64,000 nucleotides of DNA from Ceraceosorus guamensis (lineage: Eukaryota > Basidiomycota > Exobasidiomycetes > Ceraceosorales > Ceraceosoraceae). Below, piece after piece: positions 1 to 12,800 of the stretch (positions are counted from its first letter, which is position 1; each line of letters opens with the position of its first letter). The DNA lies in the NCBI RefSeq assembly GCF_003144195.1, contig NW_020290009.1, positions 70,181 through 134,180 on the forward strand, given 5' to 3'. Both the position numbers and the translations under genes were made by a program. Under the pieces are notes generated by a model. That model was not told the origin of the DNA. It made no database searches and saw only the letters and a program-made list of their open reading frames with translations.

Positions 1-1999
1 AGATGGCGTACCCGGGGCCGCAGCGGCCATGCTTGCGCTTGTAGTGGGCGCATTGCCAAATGAGAGCGTCGCAAAGTCGTCCAACAAGTTACCAGCGCCG
101 CTAGCAGAGGAGCTCCCGGCAGCAGCGCCGCCCGCCTCCTCTGGATCGTCAAAGGAGATTAGGTCCGAGATCTTGGCAGTCGGTACCGCATCCGCGCCAC
201 CTTTCCTCGGATCGATGCTACGGATATGGAAGCTCGAGTGTTCAGTGGGTTGCAAAATCGGGTATGGGATAAGAACCGCACTCACGAAGCGTCAATCGTG
301 ACCTTTGCTTCCCTGTCACCCCGCGCAAAGGCTTGATGGCGATCGCAGATCTGGTTGATCAGATCATTGATTAGCAGCAAGCGGTCTGGACAGATAGGAA
401 ATGAGATCAGTAAAGATTACACATTACTATTGCTGAATGCTATACCACTCACCCATATGCTCGCTCTCCTCCTCCTCTGCTTCTCCGATCCATTTTTGCA
501 ACCTCGGCTGGACGCTCCGAAGGTGATGAGCAATTTGCTGTGTCGTTCACAAAGTGACTTTTCAACAAATGAGAGCGCTGCCTGGGAACGAGACGCACGT
601 GTTCAAGACTTTACTCACATCGTAAGCATCGCCCTTGACGAACTTCTCCGCTGGCGTAGCATTGTCGAGCATGTCGTTCAGCAGAATGGCTCGCGATTGC
701 ACCTTGTCCAATTCCTTGCCAGTCTGACTCTTGTAGTCCGGCTTGCTCTCTGGCTGAGCACCGCTCATGATCACCATCAGCTCTTGCGCTTGTTCCAAGT
801 CTCTTGGTGTACCCCGACGAATAAGCTCTTGGAGTTTCTGCAGCAGTCGCAAGGCGCAGGGTGAGAGCTCTGACGTGACAGCATCGGCGGGCTAACTTAC
901 AGCGGCCTGTGCTTCCCGATCCTCCTCCTCAAGCTCTTCAGGTGAGCGCAGCGTGCCCTCGGGATTCATGACGCTGGCAGCCCTAGAGTCTAGCTGGGGA
1001 AAACGATAGCCTGTGCGGTGGTGGGGCGAATCGATCAGCCCACCGTCTTCGAGCGCGCGAGTCCGCGCCACGCTTACCCTTGTAGCCTAGCAACCGGTGC
1101 ATGTCCCTAATGTGCACCAGATCCTCCTTGTGCTTACTGCTGACGCATATCGTATTCTTCCACTCATGAATCAGCTCGAGCACCTTGCTCTGCTGAGGTG
1201 ACAGGAACATAGGCGGTCGTTCGGGGAACCTCTTGACCAATTCGTTCAGGAATTCCTTCGTACTGATTTGGAGGTGGAAAGCGTACCCGCAATTTTTGAC
1301 AAGATTATCGAGAAGCTAGACGGCGGCAAAGAGTGAAGCTCAGCACAAAGCATTCTAGCTGGCCAAAGAAGCTATTTACGACTTACATGCAAACCTAGCA
1401 TGGCTACGTGTGGATGTCTGGAATTGATTCTCGCAACAACTTCTATCGCGGCGTCTCTCGGCCTGCGACACGTTAATCAGTGCAGAGGAATGCTACACAG
1501 CGATCAGTCATGTTCGTGACGCTAGGATCACGCAGCTGAGAAGCCCTGTCTCACGTGTTCGCCTTCTTGCTCTTGATGTAATCTGCGATTTCCAAGTTCA
1601 GGGCCAGGTTGGGTTGACGATTGTGCAGAGAGCATGCTCGCTCTGTTGCAAAGCGAGCATACAACGAGCGTGAGTCAGGGTGCAGAAAGCACCCTCGGAG
1701 CGCAAATCCATGAGAGGTCCGATCAGACAAAGCTGGCTGCGTCATTGCGGCTCACCTATCATCTCTCCGACAGGAGTGATGCGTTCTTCCAAGCTCTTCG
1801 CTGCCCAATCAGCCCACGCTCCGATCTGAGCAGCAGCAGTAGTAGCAGCCGATCCGCTCCCTCTGTTTCCGTGCGATGACGATGACCAAGCTCCTCTAGG
1901 CGGGGGAGCCGAACCGTAACCTCCGCCATACCCACCGCTCGACGAGCCGGATCCGGATCCGGATCCCGACCCCAGAGCTCTCTGCTGATGATTGTACAT
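1..1999 (-). CDS. LSB5: VHS-GAT domain endosomal/actin adaptor (Lsb5-like), 3' part off the window
   Basis: Nine exons fit one frame (minus strand): 1999-1756, 1642-1555, 1462-1387, 1315-1078, 1010-901, 837-619, 537-453, 385-286 and 217-<1. All have GT..AG ends. The N-terminus is a Gly/Ser/Tyr-rich tail including a (GS)n run encoded by repeated GGATCC. The VHS domain follows (ALNLEIADYIKSKKANT, then LLDNLVKNCGYAFHLQ and HEWKNTICVSS), then a GAT domain (IAHHLRSVQPRLQKW, LLLINDLINQICDRH). The end has an acidic DLISFDD stretch of the clathrin-box kind. Yeast Lsb5 and animal TOM1/GGA proteins with this order bind ubiquitinated cargo and link endocytosis to actin. The start is the first ATG of the frame. 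The C-terminus lies beyond base 1. Family call is firm; the exact orthologue is inferred. Confidence 0.85.
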
Positions 2000-2978
2000 G
2001 CCGTTGCTGATATCGTGTGGACAGGCCGAGAAAAAACAGGAGAGTCGACTGCTTCTGCTGCCACGTTTGTTGGGAGGGATTGGCGGGATGGTGCCTGAAT
2101 GCTGCGAAGCGACGCGCCCGGGCTGACTTCTTCCGAGGCCCAAAGATGAGAAGGATGAAAGTCTTTCGAGCCGTTGAGATGACTGAGTAGAGAGAGATCT
2201 CAACGTACGAAACCTTTTGCAAGATTACGAGATCGTGAATCGGGCGAGTGCAATCTGACGCTGTGGAGGAAGGTGGCAGCATACACGCGCTTGGATTTTG
2301 GAGTGTTGAGTTACAGCGAGGCTGAAGTAGCACGAAAGCACGGAATGGTGCATGGCTGCGCCGCTGCTGTAGCTGTGCATGCGCTGCTGTGAGTATCCGG
2401 TCGAGAGTTGAGCAGTCATGCAGCAGTCACGAGTCACGAGTCAGCCGCGCAGCCATGTCAAGTCAAGAGTCTATAGAGTCAAGAGTCACGAGTCTATATA
2501 GAAGAGTCTTGAGTGGAAGCGTCGTTGCACTATCACGTGACTACCTCCGTGTCCCCTCCACCCAACTCGTGACTCGCAACTTGCTTGAATCAGAATCTTG
2601 ACTTTGGCAAGTATAATTTGGGAACTTCGCAGGCCTTGTATATGGAGGCCGCGGGCGAAACGTATGGATTGGTAGAATCAAATCAAGAATCACGAATGCT
2701 CGCCATCATCCGAGCATCACAATCAAGAATCAAGAATTGTCAGCATTCGAAGACGCAAGAGTCCGCGAGACTTTGGACGGGTGTCACGACGATCGAGCGT
2801 GTCGCACAAGAACACGTCCCGTCAAGTCGCAAAGCTGTCGCATGGGAATCATCGAGCTCAGAGAAAAGTGTCGATCGCTCGCTTGCCCCGCATCGAAGAC
2901 ACATGCAGCTGTGAGATCAGGCCAGTACAAAGGTGCAGCGCCTGCCAGCAAGCTCCTGAGGACGCCCGCCTGCACACA
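2000..2978. other. Divergent intergenic region between the VHS-GAT gene and ALG10
   Basis: No convincing coding sequence. It should hold both promoters. Bases about 2414-2510 are a dense cluster of TCACGAGTC/TCAAGAGTC words, and 2675-2745 carries AATCAAGAATC variants; see the repeat entries. Confidence 0.7.
2414..2510. repeat. Cluster of AGTCACGAGTC / AGTCAAGAGTC words
   Basis: At least five degenerate copies of an 11-base word in under 100 bases. The same word family, with core CGTGA(C/T)T on either strand, recurs in nearly every long intergenic stretch of the window and is rare in exons. Confidence 0.7.
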
Positions 2979-4960
2979 ATGTCCTCCGTGGCGAGGACAG
3001 TTGGGCGACGACAAGCCGTGGGGCTTGCCTTTGCGCTCGTGTGCGTCGGCGTAGGGGAGCATGTCAATCGCACTGTACCACACGCGTATCTCGTGAGTCA
3101 TGCACACGAACCCAACAGCTCTAGCGCACCTTCTGACCTATGGTCCTCGTTCCAGGATGAGATCTTTCATGCCCCTCAAGCTGCCAGATACTGCGATGGC
3201 GATTACAAGACCTACGACCCCAAATTGACAACGCCTCCAGGGCTCTACATTCTGTCGTTGCTGCTCTACAGGATTCTACCAGGCTGGCTGACTGGCCACT
3301 CGGCATGCACCGACGTCTCCTTCCTTCGAGGCACAAATTTGGTCTTGCTGCTCTTGCTTCCTCACCTATTGCACAGCCTCAGAGCTCAGATCATGAAGGA
3401 CAAAAGCCAGCTTCCTCCGGCTTACACGAGACACGCTATGCTCGACGAGGCGGCTACTCGAGCTCCTCTCGAGATCACACCTGGAGCCGTTGGAGTCTCC
3501 AGCGAGCAAGAGCCGGACAGGAGGCATCCCGCTTCGCATGGTGCCGTGCCCCGACCTGCTCCTGCTCAGCACCCACGTGGAGGCCGGAGCGGCAAGTTGA
3601 CGCTTCAGGAAGTGCTCGAGGCCAGCAGGCTTTCAGAGTGGCTCTATACCCTGTCGACGTGGAGGGTGTACGAGGGGCACGTGATCGCATTCTTGCCTCC
3701 TCTTTGGTTCTTTGGCTTCCTGTACTACACGGATATAGGAGGTGTCTGCTTCGTGCTGGCTTCTGCCCGGGCTGCCCTATCATCGCGACATGTTCTAGCC
3801 GCCTGGGTGAGTCGACTGGCCAAGTGAACCTTCATCACCCTTCTGACTCTCCAGCGCCCCTCGCGGAGGTGCATACAGCTCGGCTTCGTCTCGCTGTTGT
3901 TTCGCCAGACAAACGTCATCTGGCTCATGTTCATCATGGCGACGTCCGTTCTTCGTCTTGCGCAAGTCGATTCGAACGTTGGGCACTCCACGTCTCAAAC
4001 TTTCTACTCGCTCCTGCGGCTCGTGGGCGGACCCGATCGACAGCTAGCTCTCCGCATTGTCGCTCCGTACATTCCCATCTTTATGCTCTTCGCAGCTTTT
4101 CTGCTATGGAACGATTTGAGCATCGTGCTAGGCGACAAGTCCAACCACATTGCCACGCTGCATTTTGCCCAGCTCCCTTACTTCTTAGCTTTCAGCTTAT
4201 TCTTTGGCTGGCCTGCTATGCTCTCGCAAGCCGGTGGACCCATCGCTCTCGTTCATCACACAGTACGGACTCTTGCCGGAAATGCGCGCCAAGTCTTGAT
4301 CACGGTCGTTCTGTGCGGCCTGGCCACTGCAGCGATCAAGTATGGAACGCTAGCGCATCCCTTTCTGCTAGCGGACAACAGGCACTACTCTTTCTACGTC
4401 TGGCGAAGAATCATCAATAGGACTACGTGGAGTCGGTACGCTCTAGTGCCTTTCTACGTCGTCTCGGCAAGATGCTGGATCGACGCTTTGAGTACGTATG
4501 TCGACTGCACTTGTCCAGCCGGAACAGTTGGCCGAAGCGAATCGCTCGACTTGCGCTCACGGTCCAATGCTACATCATGCTTGCAGGTCGAACGCAATCC
4601 GATCTTTGGATCTTGGGCCTGTGCGCAAGCACAGCTCTCACGCTCATTCCCTCACCTCTTATCGAGCCGAGATACTTTCTGGTTCCTTACCTGCTCATGC
4701 GACTTCACATTCCTAGCGGCCCGCCAAGATCAAGATCTTCGCAAACGCAATGTCGGTCGACAAGTCCCAGACAAGGGGAAGGAGAGGAGCGAGAAATCCG
4801 AGAAGCGCCAAGAGCAAGAGATGAGGAATCCCGTCCGGTTTGGGGCTTGCTGCTCGAACTCGCGTGGTTCGCGGTGCTCAACATCGTCACCATGTACCTC
4901 TTCCTTCACAGACCTTTCAAGTGGCCTTCCGGACAGGGCTGGCAAAGGTTCATGTGGTGA
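2979..4960 (+). CDS. ALG10: Alpha-1,2-glucosyltransferase ALG10 (DIE2 family)
   Basis: Four exons: 2979-3092, 3156-3806, 3855-4491 and 4587-4960, giving 591 aa. ALG10 adds the terminal glucose to the dolichol-linked oligosaccharide in the ER membrane, the signal for efficient transfer by oligosaccharyltransferase. The family signature is clear: DEIFHAPQAARYC straight after the first intron, then DPKLTTPPGLY, then RQTNVIWLMF. The C-terminal half has HYSFYVWRRIINR and EPRYFLVPYLLMRLHIP. Many hydrophobic segments fit a multi-pass ER protein. A low-complexity loop near residues 155-205 is longer than in animals. The chosen ATG leaves 38 residues before DEIFH, as in relatives; upstream in-frame Met codons would add an unlikely leader. 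It converges on OLE1 256 bp downstream. Confidence 0.93.
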
Positions 4961-5216
4961 AATCGACCATACCCATATGACCCACCTATTCAAAGAATTC
5001 ATCAGACTGCTTGCATCCAAGCAAATTCTCGTGAACAGGGGCTTCATTTATTCTCGTGACGATGCTGGTATGTGCGTCTGACAAAGTGAGTCAATTTTTC
5101 GGGACGAAAGCGTGAAAATTGAAGGGGACGGTGGCGTGATCAAGGTGAAGTGTGTATATGATGAGCCGAGGATGCGTGATCCAAGGCAATGAATGCCTTC
5201 GCATGACGGGAGCGCA

Positions 5217-6854
5217 TCACCACTTTCCGACGCGTCCCTGATGGTCGCGCACGTTGGCCTTCAGCTCGCCAACTTGACGGATCAGATACGTCTCTCCCGG
5301 TGTGGTGTACTTGGTAGCGCGCGCGTCAACTCCTCTCAAGTCGAGCTCGTCTTGAGGTGCAGAGAATTGAGCCTTGGGAGGTCTGGCGTTCTCGGGAACA
5401 GCCTTGTCCACCGCCTCGTTGGCAGCAGTGCGCAGCCTCTCGGCTTCCGCCAGCTCGTCGCTGGCCAATCGGTAGCCACCGTCCAAAACGCCAACGCGCA
5501 TGCCAGCGAGCAGATTGTGCGCTGCGTTGCTGTGGTCGTAGATACCTCCGTTGAATGCGGTGGTTGCGTCTTTGCCAATCTTGGCCTTGAGCAGGTGCTC
5601 TCCACCAGGGTGCTCCGCAATGAATGCAGACACGTCGTGGATGAATCCGTGGATGACCATCAAAGGACGCGTCTTAGCCTCCTCCTGGTAGTCGTCCCAC
5701 GAAATGACGGGCAGATTGTTGCTGTGCTTGGGCCAAGTGAGAGCGGCTTGCTCAGCGTGAAGCTTCTGCAATTGCATAGCCACACGTCCCTTGCGCACTT
5801 CGTTGTCGGGGAACACCTTGAGATGGCTGGCGAGACCAACGGCTTGCATGGCGCTAATGAACCACTTCGTGGGGTCGTACTGGTACCATTGCACTGCGTT
5901 GCGATAGTCCATTGGGAATTGATGGTGGAAGTTGTGGTAACCTTCACCAACGGTGACCAAAGCGGTGATGAAGTGGTCGCGAGGAGTCATCTTGTTGTCG
6001 AAGGTAGCCTCGCCGAGGTAGTGGGCGAGAGAGTTGACACAAAAGGTGGAGTGGTGAACAAACACGAGACGAGCGACGCCTGCGTAGAAGAAACCACCGC
6101 GCCAATCTCCCCAACCCAGGCCAGCGACCACGGTGGGAAAGCCAAAGCCCATGATGAAAATGAGGGGCAAGTAGAATTTGTGCTGGAACTTGATGACCGA
6201 ATTGCGGCGCAGGTCACTGATGTCTGCCACACCAGGCTTGCGGCGGGGCTTGACGATCATCCATCCGAGGTGAGACCAAAGCAAACCGAAGTGAGCGCCG
6301 TAAGGATCAAGGTCGGTGTCCGTGTATCTGTGGTGAGCGCGGTGGCCGCGAGCCCACCAGTGAATGGAGCCTTGGACGGCACCGCTGCCCCAAAGCGCGA
6401 GAATGTACTGCAACGGCTTTGAGGCGTTGTAAGATCGGTGTGCCCACAATCTGTGGTAACCAGCAGTGATGCCAAGACCTGTCCAGAAGTAGTAGATCAA
6501 CGACCAGATGGCAGTGGGCCAGGTCATCTTTGTGGTGCAGAGACCGTAGACTGCGAGCAAAGGAGTGGTGGTGAGGACGATGGCGGAGACCCATTGAATC
6601 TCGCTCAAGAGGTTCTTCCACTGGATAGGTGGCAACGCTGGCTCGCGTTCCAGTGTGCGGGTAACGTAGTCGTCAGGAATGTCATCGTCAGGGTGAAGCT
6701 TGTTCGTCGCCGCCTTCTTGCCACCTCGAGATGGGACAGCAACGTCGACTTCCTCATCTTCGGATTGTGGCGGGGAAAGCTGATCTGCTGGTGGAGTGCG
6801 GAGACCAGGTGCGATGGGCTCGAAGCCCGCTCGCTGTCTGATCTCAGATGTCAT
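5217..6854 (-). CDS. OLE1: Delta-9 acyl-CoA desaturase with C-terminal cytochrome b5
   Basis: Single exon, 545 aa. It introduces the first double bond into palmitoyl- and stearoyl-CoA in the ER membrane, drawing electrons through its own cytochrome b5 domain. The three His boxes are intact: HRLWAH (about residue 133), HRAHHR (about 170) and HNFHH (about 306). The haem-binding EHPGGEH lies near residue 414, with the second haem His in NAAHNLL. Hydrophobic segments flank the first two boxes. The start is the ATG opening MTSEIRQRAGFEP; the frame is open further upstream but without another conserved start. The 545 aa compare with about 510 in yeast, the excess being a polar N-terminus. A 409-codon open frame on the other strand is a codon-bias shadow. 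Confidence 0.96.
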   Translation of the reverse strand: MTSEIRQRAGFEPIAPGLRTPPADQLSPPQSEDEEVDVAVPSRGGKKAATNKLHPDDDIPDDYVTRTLEREPALPPIQWKNLLSEIQWVSAIVLTTTPLLAVYGLCTTKMTWPTAIWSLIYYFWTGLGITAGYHRLWAHRSYNASKPLQYILALWGSGAVQGSIHWWARGHRAHHRYTDTDLDPYGAHFGLLWSHLGWMIVKPRRKPGVADISDLRRNSVIKFQHKFYLPLIFIMGFGFPTVVAGLGWGDWRGGFFYAGVARLVFVHHSTFCVNSLAHYLGEATFDNKMTPRDHFITALVTVGEGYHNFHHQFPMDYRNAVQWYQYDPTKWFISAMQAVGLASHLKVFPDNEVRKGRVAMQLQKLHAEQAALTWPKHSNNLPVISWDDYQEEAKTRPLMVIHGFIHDVSAFIAEHPGGEHLLKAKIGKDATTAFNGGIYDHSNAAHNLLAGMRVGVLDGGYRLASDELAEAERLRTAANEAVDKAVPENARPPKAQFSAPQDELDLRGVDARATKYTTPGETYLIRQVGELKANVRDHQGRVGKW

Positions 6855-9852
6855 GCTTGACGGTACAGGTACGATGCGACTATGAATAGTGTTGCCAAAC
6901 CTGAGGAGGTACAGTGATGTTGTGGATGGCGTGTGATGGAGTAGCACGGTGCGGGATTGAAAGAAGTACGGATAGGACACAGCGAGGTTTATGTATGCTG
7001 TGACTGATGAGCCGAGTTGGAGCCAATTGCTGCACGCCACCCCGGCTTTGAGGTGAAAGCTGATTCCCGTTAGCCGGTCGAGCTGCGCCTCGAGCCAACA
7101 CAAACGTCGTGTGTCTGTTGCTGTGCGGTCGAGAGGTGCAGTCCGGGGAATGAGGCCGATATTCGAACTTTGGACAACCATGCGCCAAATCGGAGCTGCC
7201 CTTGGAGCGCAGAAACCGCGAGGTCGAGGCCTGGCCGACCGTTCGACGTGTAGATTTGCACATGCATTCGTTTAGCTCTAGACTTAGCGTTTCCTGTCAG
7301 CATCTCATGACCAAGTACTACGCTACTCTGACTGTATAGCCTCCAACTTGGCAAATGCCGAGCTCGAGATTGGGCGCCTTTAGCCCTGGAAGAGATGTGT
7401 GCTGGGGTGCTCAGCGCGCTCCGTTGTCGTGACACGTCTGCATTACTGATGCCAAACCGGGAGCGGCCGGAATTGCGCCTGCGCTGGCTTCGTTGGCTCG
7501 GCCTGGAGTTGGAATCATGCGCCGAATTCGTCCTGAGGCAGGGAGAGCACACGTCAATACAGACTGACTGAGCTCAGCGGCCCAGAGCACAGAGCTGTGA
7601 GTCGCGCGCGCAGTCCGTTAGCCGTGACCATGGGAATGAACTCTCATCATGGCTGTGCTGCATGCTGGGGAAGCCGCGCTGGAAGAAGACTCAAGACTGC
7701 TCTTGATCACGCGCGTTATCGCCACAACGGTGCATGCAGCCGTGTCCAAAAAGTTTGGGGCAGCGCACGCGGGCCGGCATTCGTGATTCGTGACTTGGAC
7801 TGCTCATACGCCCTACGAGCACACTGCATGCATGCGCCCGCGGAGGTTTGGTTTCCGCGCGCCGACATGCACGCATCAACCATCACTCACTCCTGCGTGA
7901 TTGTGGCCAGCATAACCTCGTTCTCCGGCCAAGCTCGCTGATGTACGCGCCCGCCCCAACCACGCGCTTCTGACCCTGCGCGGATCGCGTCGCTGCTGCG
8001 TGGAGGAGCCATCAGCCTTGCGTGCAAGATGGCTTGAGATGAGCCCCTCGGCCATCGGCCATTCGGCCATGTTGCAGCCGCCTTCGACCCAACCACAACG
8101 AAATGTGACTGGCGCCGCGAATGCTCGATCTTCGGTGTATGAAATCGTAAATAACCAAGCTCCTCGTGCTGCCTGTTTTTGCTGCACATGGGGCGCGGAA
8201 GTTGGATTCACGACGCGTGATTGCATGATACCATGGTGAGGGAAGAAGCCGCGCGGGATGCCGGGATGTACTGTAGGATATGATCCCTGCACAGTCACGC
8301 TTTCCGTGTCTGGCTCAAATTATCCCCATACTCTCGCCGCCTACGTCACTGACTGAAGCCGCAGACATCCAACTACTTTTGACTGTATGTGTGCTCATGC
8401 CAGATTGGGAAAGAAAGAGAAAGCTTCCGTGCGACGATGACGGTCTGTGGACTGGTGAGCACAAAGTCGGGATGGCGATGTGCTCGCCTTTGACCACGGC
8501 AACGCTCAGCGCGTACCAGAGACGTGAGAGAGCGAGTGGCTGCGCTAAGCTCGGCTAGGGAGACAGACGCGCGTCTGACGGCTGTTTGGTCTCAGTGAGT
8601 GATCGACATCGCGTCATGCTTCCAATCCAGCAGTCACCCGGCCTGTGAGTAATTTGTGGTGTGAGTCAAAGTTTGAGTTCCAGCCGAGCGTCGATCAAGG
8701 CCTTCGCGATTGAGTATTCAGATGATTTCACGCGCGCTTGCGCACGCGGCGTCTTGAGCGCAAGGCTAATAACGCTCGATCGGCCACTCAGCTTGATGTG
8801 CGCATGCTTGCATATATGTGTTGCCACTCTCAGTCAGCAGGACTCATGCATGCTGCTTGCTGCTGGTTGTGCATTATTTGTTGGGGCGGATGCATGATGC
8901 ACGCACAGACTTCGCCACCCCGATTGCGTCGGGCGCACTCACCGGCTCATGCGGATGCAGCCAGCTTGGCGATGGCAGAATACTCTCGATTTCTTTCTGC
9001 ATTTCACGCCCTCGTCTTCAACATCCAACAAGCAACACTCGCTGCAGCTGCAGCCAAGTCGTGAGTGCGACACTCAACAGCCTCTTCTTGAGGCTAGCTG
9101 CCGTTGAGCGCATGCATCCACCACTTGTGACTGCCTGTCCATCTCGTTACCTCTACTTCCATCTTCATCTTGCCATCGCACTTGCCGCATTCGACCAACC
9201 TCTGCCTCCACAACCCTGTACCGATGAACAGGGATGACCTCGTAATGGGACAGTCAGTCCCTCGTGCGCGTGCTGCGTTCGAAAGTGCACGCAGCGTCCC
9301 CCAGACGTTGGCAGTGCCTGGTGCCGAAGTGGTGTAATGATTGGGATCACAGGGACCTAGCAGTGTGGCCGGTGAAGCGTGCGACGTCAGATCACTGCAC
9401 TGCACTTCGTGTCCGTCACTGTAGCTCGCAATGATCGTTGGCCCGATCGTGGACAAAAGCAAGGCAAAGCTGCATGTTCCGTTGATGTTACTCGAGGGAC
9501 GGCAGGACCGTTTGCTTGCTCAGCCTTGAAAGCCTGGCGCGCCCACACACGCCCCGCCAACTCCTCGTTGCTCTCCTCGCGAGACGTTGGATCATTCGCA
9601 CCATCATTGTGATCTTCTGTTGCCAGCATCCATCCTTCCTTTCAACCCCCTCTTCACCCTCTTCCCTTCTAGTCAGGCCAGGTGCCACCTTTAATTTTCT
9701 ATCTTGCCCCCTCCCCTCTTTCATTTAACCATCTCCAGACTTTGGAGGAGCGGCGGGCTGCGCCTCCTCAGCCTGCCCCATCATCCCCAGCACCACGTCA
9801 GGGACGTTCGCATGGAGAAGCTGGCTCGCTATTTTTCTTATCACATTTGATC
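6855..9852. other. Three-kb divergent intergenic region, no supported gene
   Basis: It lies between the OLE1 start and the start of the membrane protein gene. The open frames here are short, overlap on both strands and show no family motifs. The last 240 bases before 9853 are pyrimidine-rich (for example 9630-9730), typical of a fungal leader. The length suggests large regulatory regions or an unrecognised non-coding transcript. Confidence 0.6.
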
Positions 9853-12800
9853 ATGAACGAGAACGCAGTGGCGGGTCCGAGCAGAAGTGCAGTTCAACAT
9901 GGTACAATGGTCGCCAACAACCGCACATCGGGCGCAGTTGCCTCTACAAGCAGCGTGCTCCCTGAAAAAGCGCGCTTGCGACCTCCTCGCAAATTCAGGC
10001 CTCGGGTCGATAGCAGCCGAGCGGGTGGCTCTGAGCGTTATGCTCGCGTAGGCCAATCCCATGCGGCAGCCAGAATCGCGCGGATCATGCTCACAGTCAC
10101 TCAGTCGGTGTCGGCAACGAGCACGCTCTCCCACGCTGGTCACGTATCGAGCGCATCCCTCAAGGGAAAGGCGCGAGCCATGGACCCGGCACCCACGGCA
10201 CAAAGGCTTTTGCGCAGACAAGATTTACCAATCAGCGTGGATGGGCTGGACAAGGACAAGGGGAACAGAAGCGCAACGCCGCCAACACAATCATTGGAGG
10301 GCGCTGACCCTTCTAACGTGGGTCTGCTGAGTGCTGGCGCTTCTTCGGTGCCTCTAATCAGCGATGGCACCACTGCGCTGTCTCTGACTGCGAGCCAAGC
10401 ATCAAGCTCCTCGTTCCTTTTGCCGCCAATGTCATCATCATCCTCCCCGAGCATCACCGCAGCAACCACAGCTGCAGTACAAAGTCTGGCACCGGCGTCA
10501 CTGATCCAGAATGCTGCAGCTTCTACGGCCAGTAGCGATGCTGAGGGTGCAGCCCCGCACGTGTCCATAAAGCACAACTTGCCTCTGCAATTGCTCATCA
10601 CGGTGGGCGCTCTCGTAGTCTTTGCAAGCTTGCTGGCAAGCTCTGCTTGGCTCTGCAGGACGCGCTTGCCTTGCACGCGCAAGAGGAGGAAGCGCCGCGA
10701 CAAGACGACGTGGAGTCCAGCCGCTGGCAGCACCGAAAGCTTTGATGTCAAGTCTGTCGATGCTCGGCAATGGGCCGCCAAGTACGCCCAGACGCCTATG
10801 CTTTTGAAGGATGACGTCCAACGGTTCGCTGCCGCGCCTGTAGTGCCTACCGATGCAGCAGTAGCGGAGCTACAGAGGCCTGCGCCTTGTGCGATGATCG
10901 CCACCAGCAATCAGCCTTGCGACCAGCAGTCCGGCGAACGAGGGTATCAATTGTGGGATGCACCAATGCCGAGCGCTTCCCGACAAAGCCCTAGTGATAT
11001 TCCGGCCACTTGGCAGGGGATGGTCGACGGCGGCGGCGGCAACTACGCAGCTGGTGCCGCCATGACTTGGACACCAAACGTGTCGGATCGTGCAAACGCA
11101 GAAGACCGATTTGCCGACTTGCACAGTCTTCCACCTGCTCGTCGACCCAGCTTCATCGAGCGTCTGCTCGTTGCCAGGCCCAACTCAGCTGGCATGCCGG
11201 ACGTCTTGCGAGGCGACGAAGAGCAAAGGATCAGTAACCCTCATCAGTCCACTACCGATGATCTTTTGCCTTCTGCGACGCAGCTGCACGAGACTTTTAT
11301 AGATCCGCCGGATAAAAGTCAGAGGCAGGTCCAGCAGCCACCGGCGACTCGCTCTGCTACGCTCCTCTCCACCGTCCTGTCGACGCTCGGTGTTCACCAG
11401 AATGCGAACTCCAAACGACCACAGAAGCACGCATCACAAGACCTCGACTCTGACTTTGAGGGCACGATTGGAGCCAAGGACGTCGAGCTGCCGATGGCTC
11501 GACGCGTCGGCAAACGAGAGTCTCGTTTTCCATGCGACATCAGCTCCGACGAAGATTCTGCTGCGACTCTGGCAATAATTTCTCGAGCGCGCAAGACGTT
11601 GGATGCATCCGGAGAGACGCATTCTAGCACGCCAAGGACACCGGGTCTTGCGGGCCTAGGATCCGCATGGGCTAGGGTAGCACCGCTCGCAGCAGCTACG
11701 AAGCGACCATCTCCCCTAGGACCCCCGTGCGTGATTCCGCCTGCCATCAGCGCGCCCAGTGTTCCTGCGCCCGCGGCTCGAGCTGGAGCAGCGCTAGGCG
11801 GAAGGACCATCACCTTGTCAGAGCTGAAGCTGTTGCAGTCGCAGAAAGATCTCGGCCACGTGCTCAGTCCGGCAAGCAACAACCGACACAAGCTCGAGTC
11901 AACTGTGGCTAGATGGCTCACGGTCAGCCGATATGCTGATCTAGTACAGCAGACTCCACTGGCGACCCAAGGTGCGCTGCCACGCATGCCTCGCAGACGA
12001 GACAGTGCTCATAGCCTCACGCAGTCCGAAGGTTCTTCAATGACGCTGGCTTCTTCTGACCAAGGTCTGTCTCGCATGCCGAGCATCGTGCCGCGCTTTG
12101 GCGCCACGACGACGCTCGAAAGCTGGCTGGAAAAGGATCCTGTTAAGGGCGATGGCTCCGATGCTGGAGTCAACGAACTCGTGAACATTCTCGGCATGTA
12201 CTCCGTGGGAGACGGTGCGTCCACAGCTGGCTCCGAATCGCTCTCGTTGGCAGACGCGCCCCCAAAGCGGCCTCTCGAAGCATCTGCGGGCGGTGCGACA
12301 CCGATGATCTCGCTGCCAACAGGCGATAGCATCCTGCCACCTTCGTACCGCAGCTTTGGCACACCCGACCGGCTGCAAAGAGGGGAGACGAAGAGCTCAA
12401 AAGGTTCTTCGAGAAGTCGCACCCAGACGTGGAGTCAAAGCAACGAGGCGCTCGAAGAAGAGAAGCGTCAAGTAGACCGTCGTCAAAAGCTGCACCGCAA
12501 GGAACAGCGTAGGAGCGCACGGATGCAAGCTAGACACTTGGCCCTGTCTCAAGAAGCCGAAGCGCAGCAGGCCACTCAAGCGGCGACTGTCGAAGAAGCT
12601 CAAGATCGCCGACACACCATCCTCGATTTTGCGATGCTGACAGCGGGTCAAAGTCCCAGAGTAGGCGTGACACGCTCACGCAGTCTTGCAAGCTCAGTCT
12701 ACTCTAACAACACTGCTCCTTCGGAGTATTGCAATGCGCCCATCCTTTCCAATCCTGCGACGGTCAATCGCCTTTCGGTCATCAAGGAGCACAAGAGCCC

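Noticed and set aside
1942-1970. GGATCC triple repeat as a possible insertion or cloning scar
   Set aside because: It encodes the (Gly-Ser)n stretch of the adaptor N-terminus in frame and is simple coding repetition.
3305-4420. 371-codon open frame on the plus strand
   Set aside because: Overlaps ALG10 in another frame; ALG10 has clear family motifs and this frame has none.
5193-6422. 409-codon open frame on the plus strand
   Set aside because: Exactly antisense to the conserved OLE1 catalytic region; codon bias of the desaturase keeps this frame open and it has no motifs.
7070-9470. Several 100-160 codon frames upstream of OLE1
   Set aside because: They overlap each other on both strands, lack splice-compatible partners, and show no domain or composition typical of protein.
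9682-9852. N-terminal extension of the large membrane protein
   Set aside because: The frame is open but has no ATG before 9853; the extended start would need a GTG codon.
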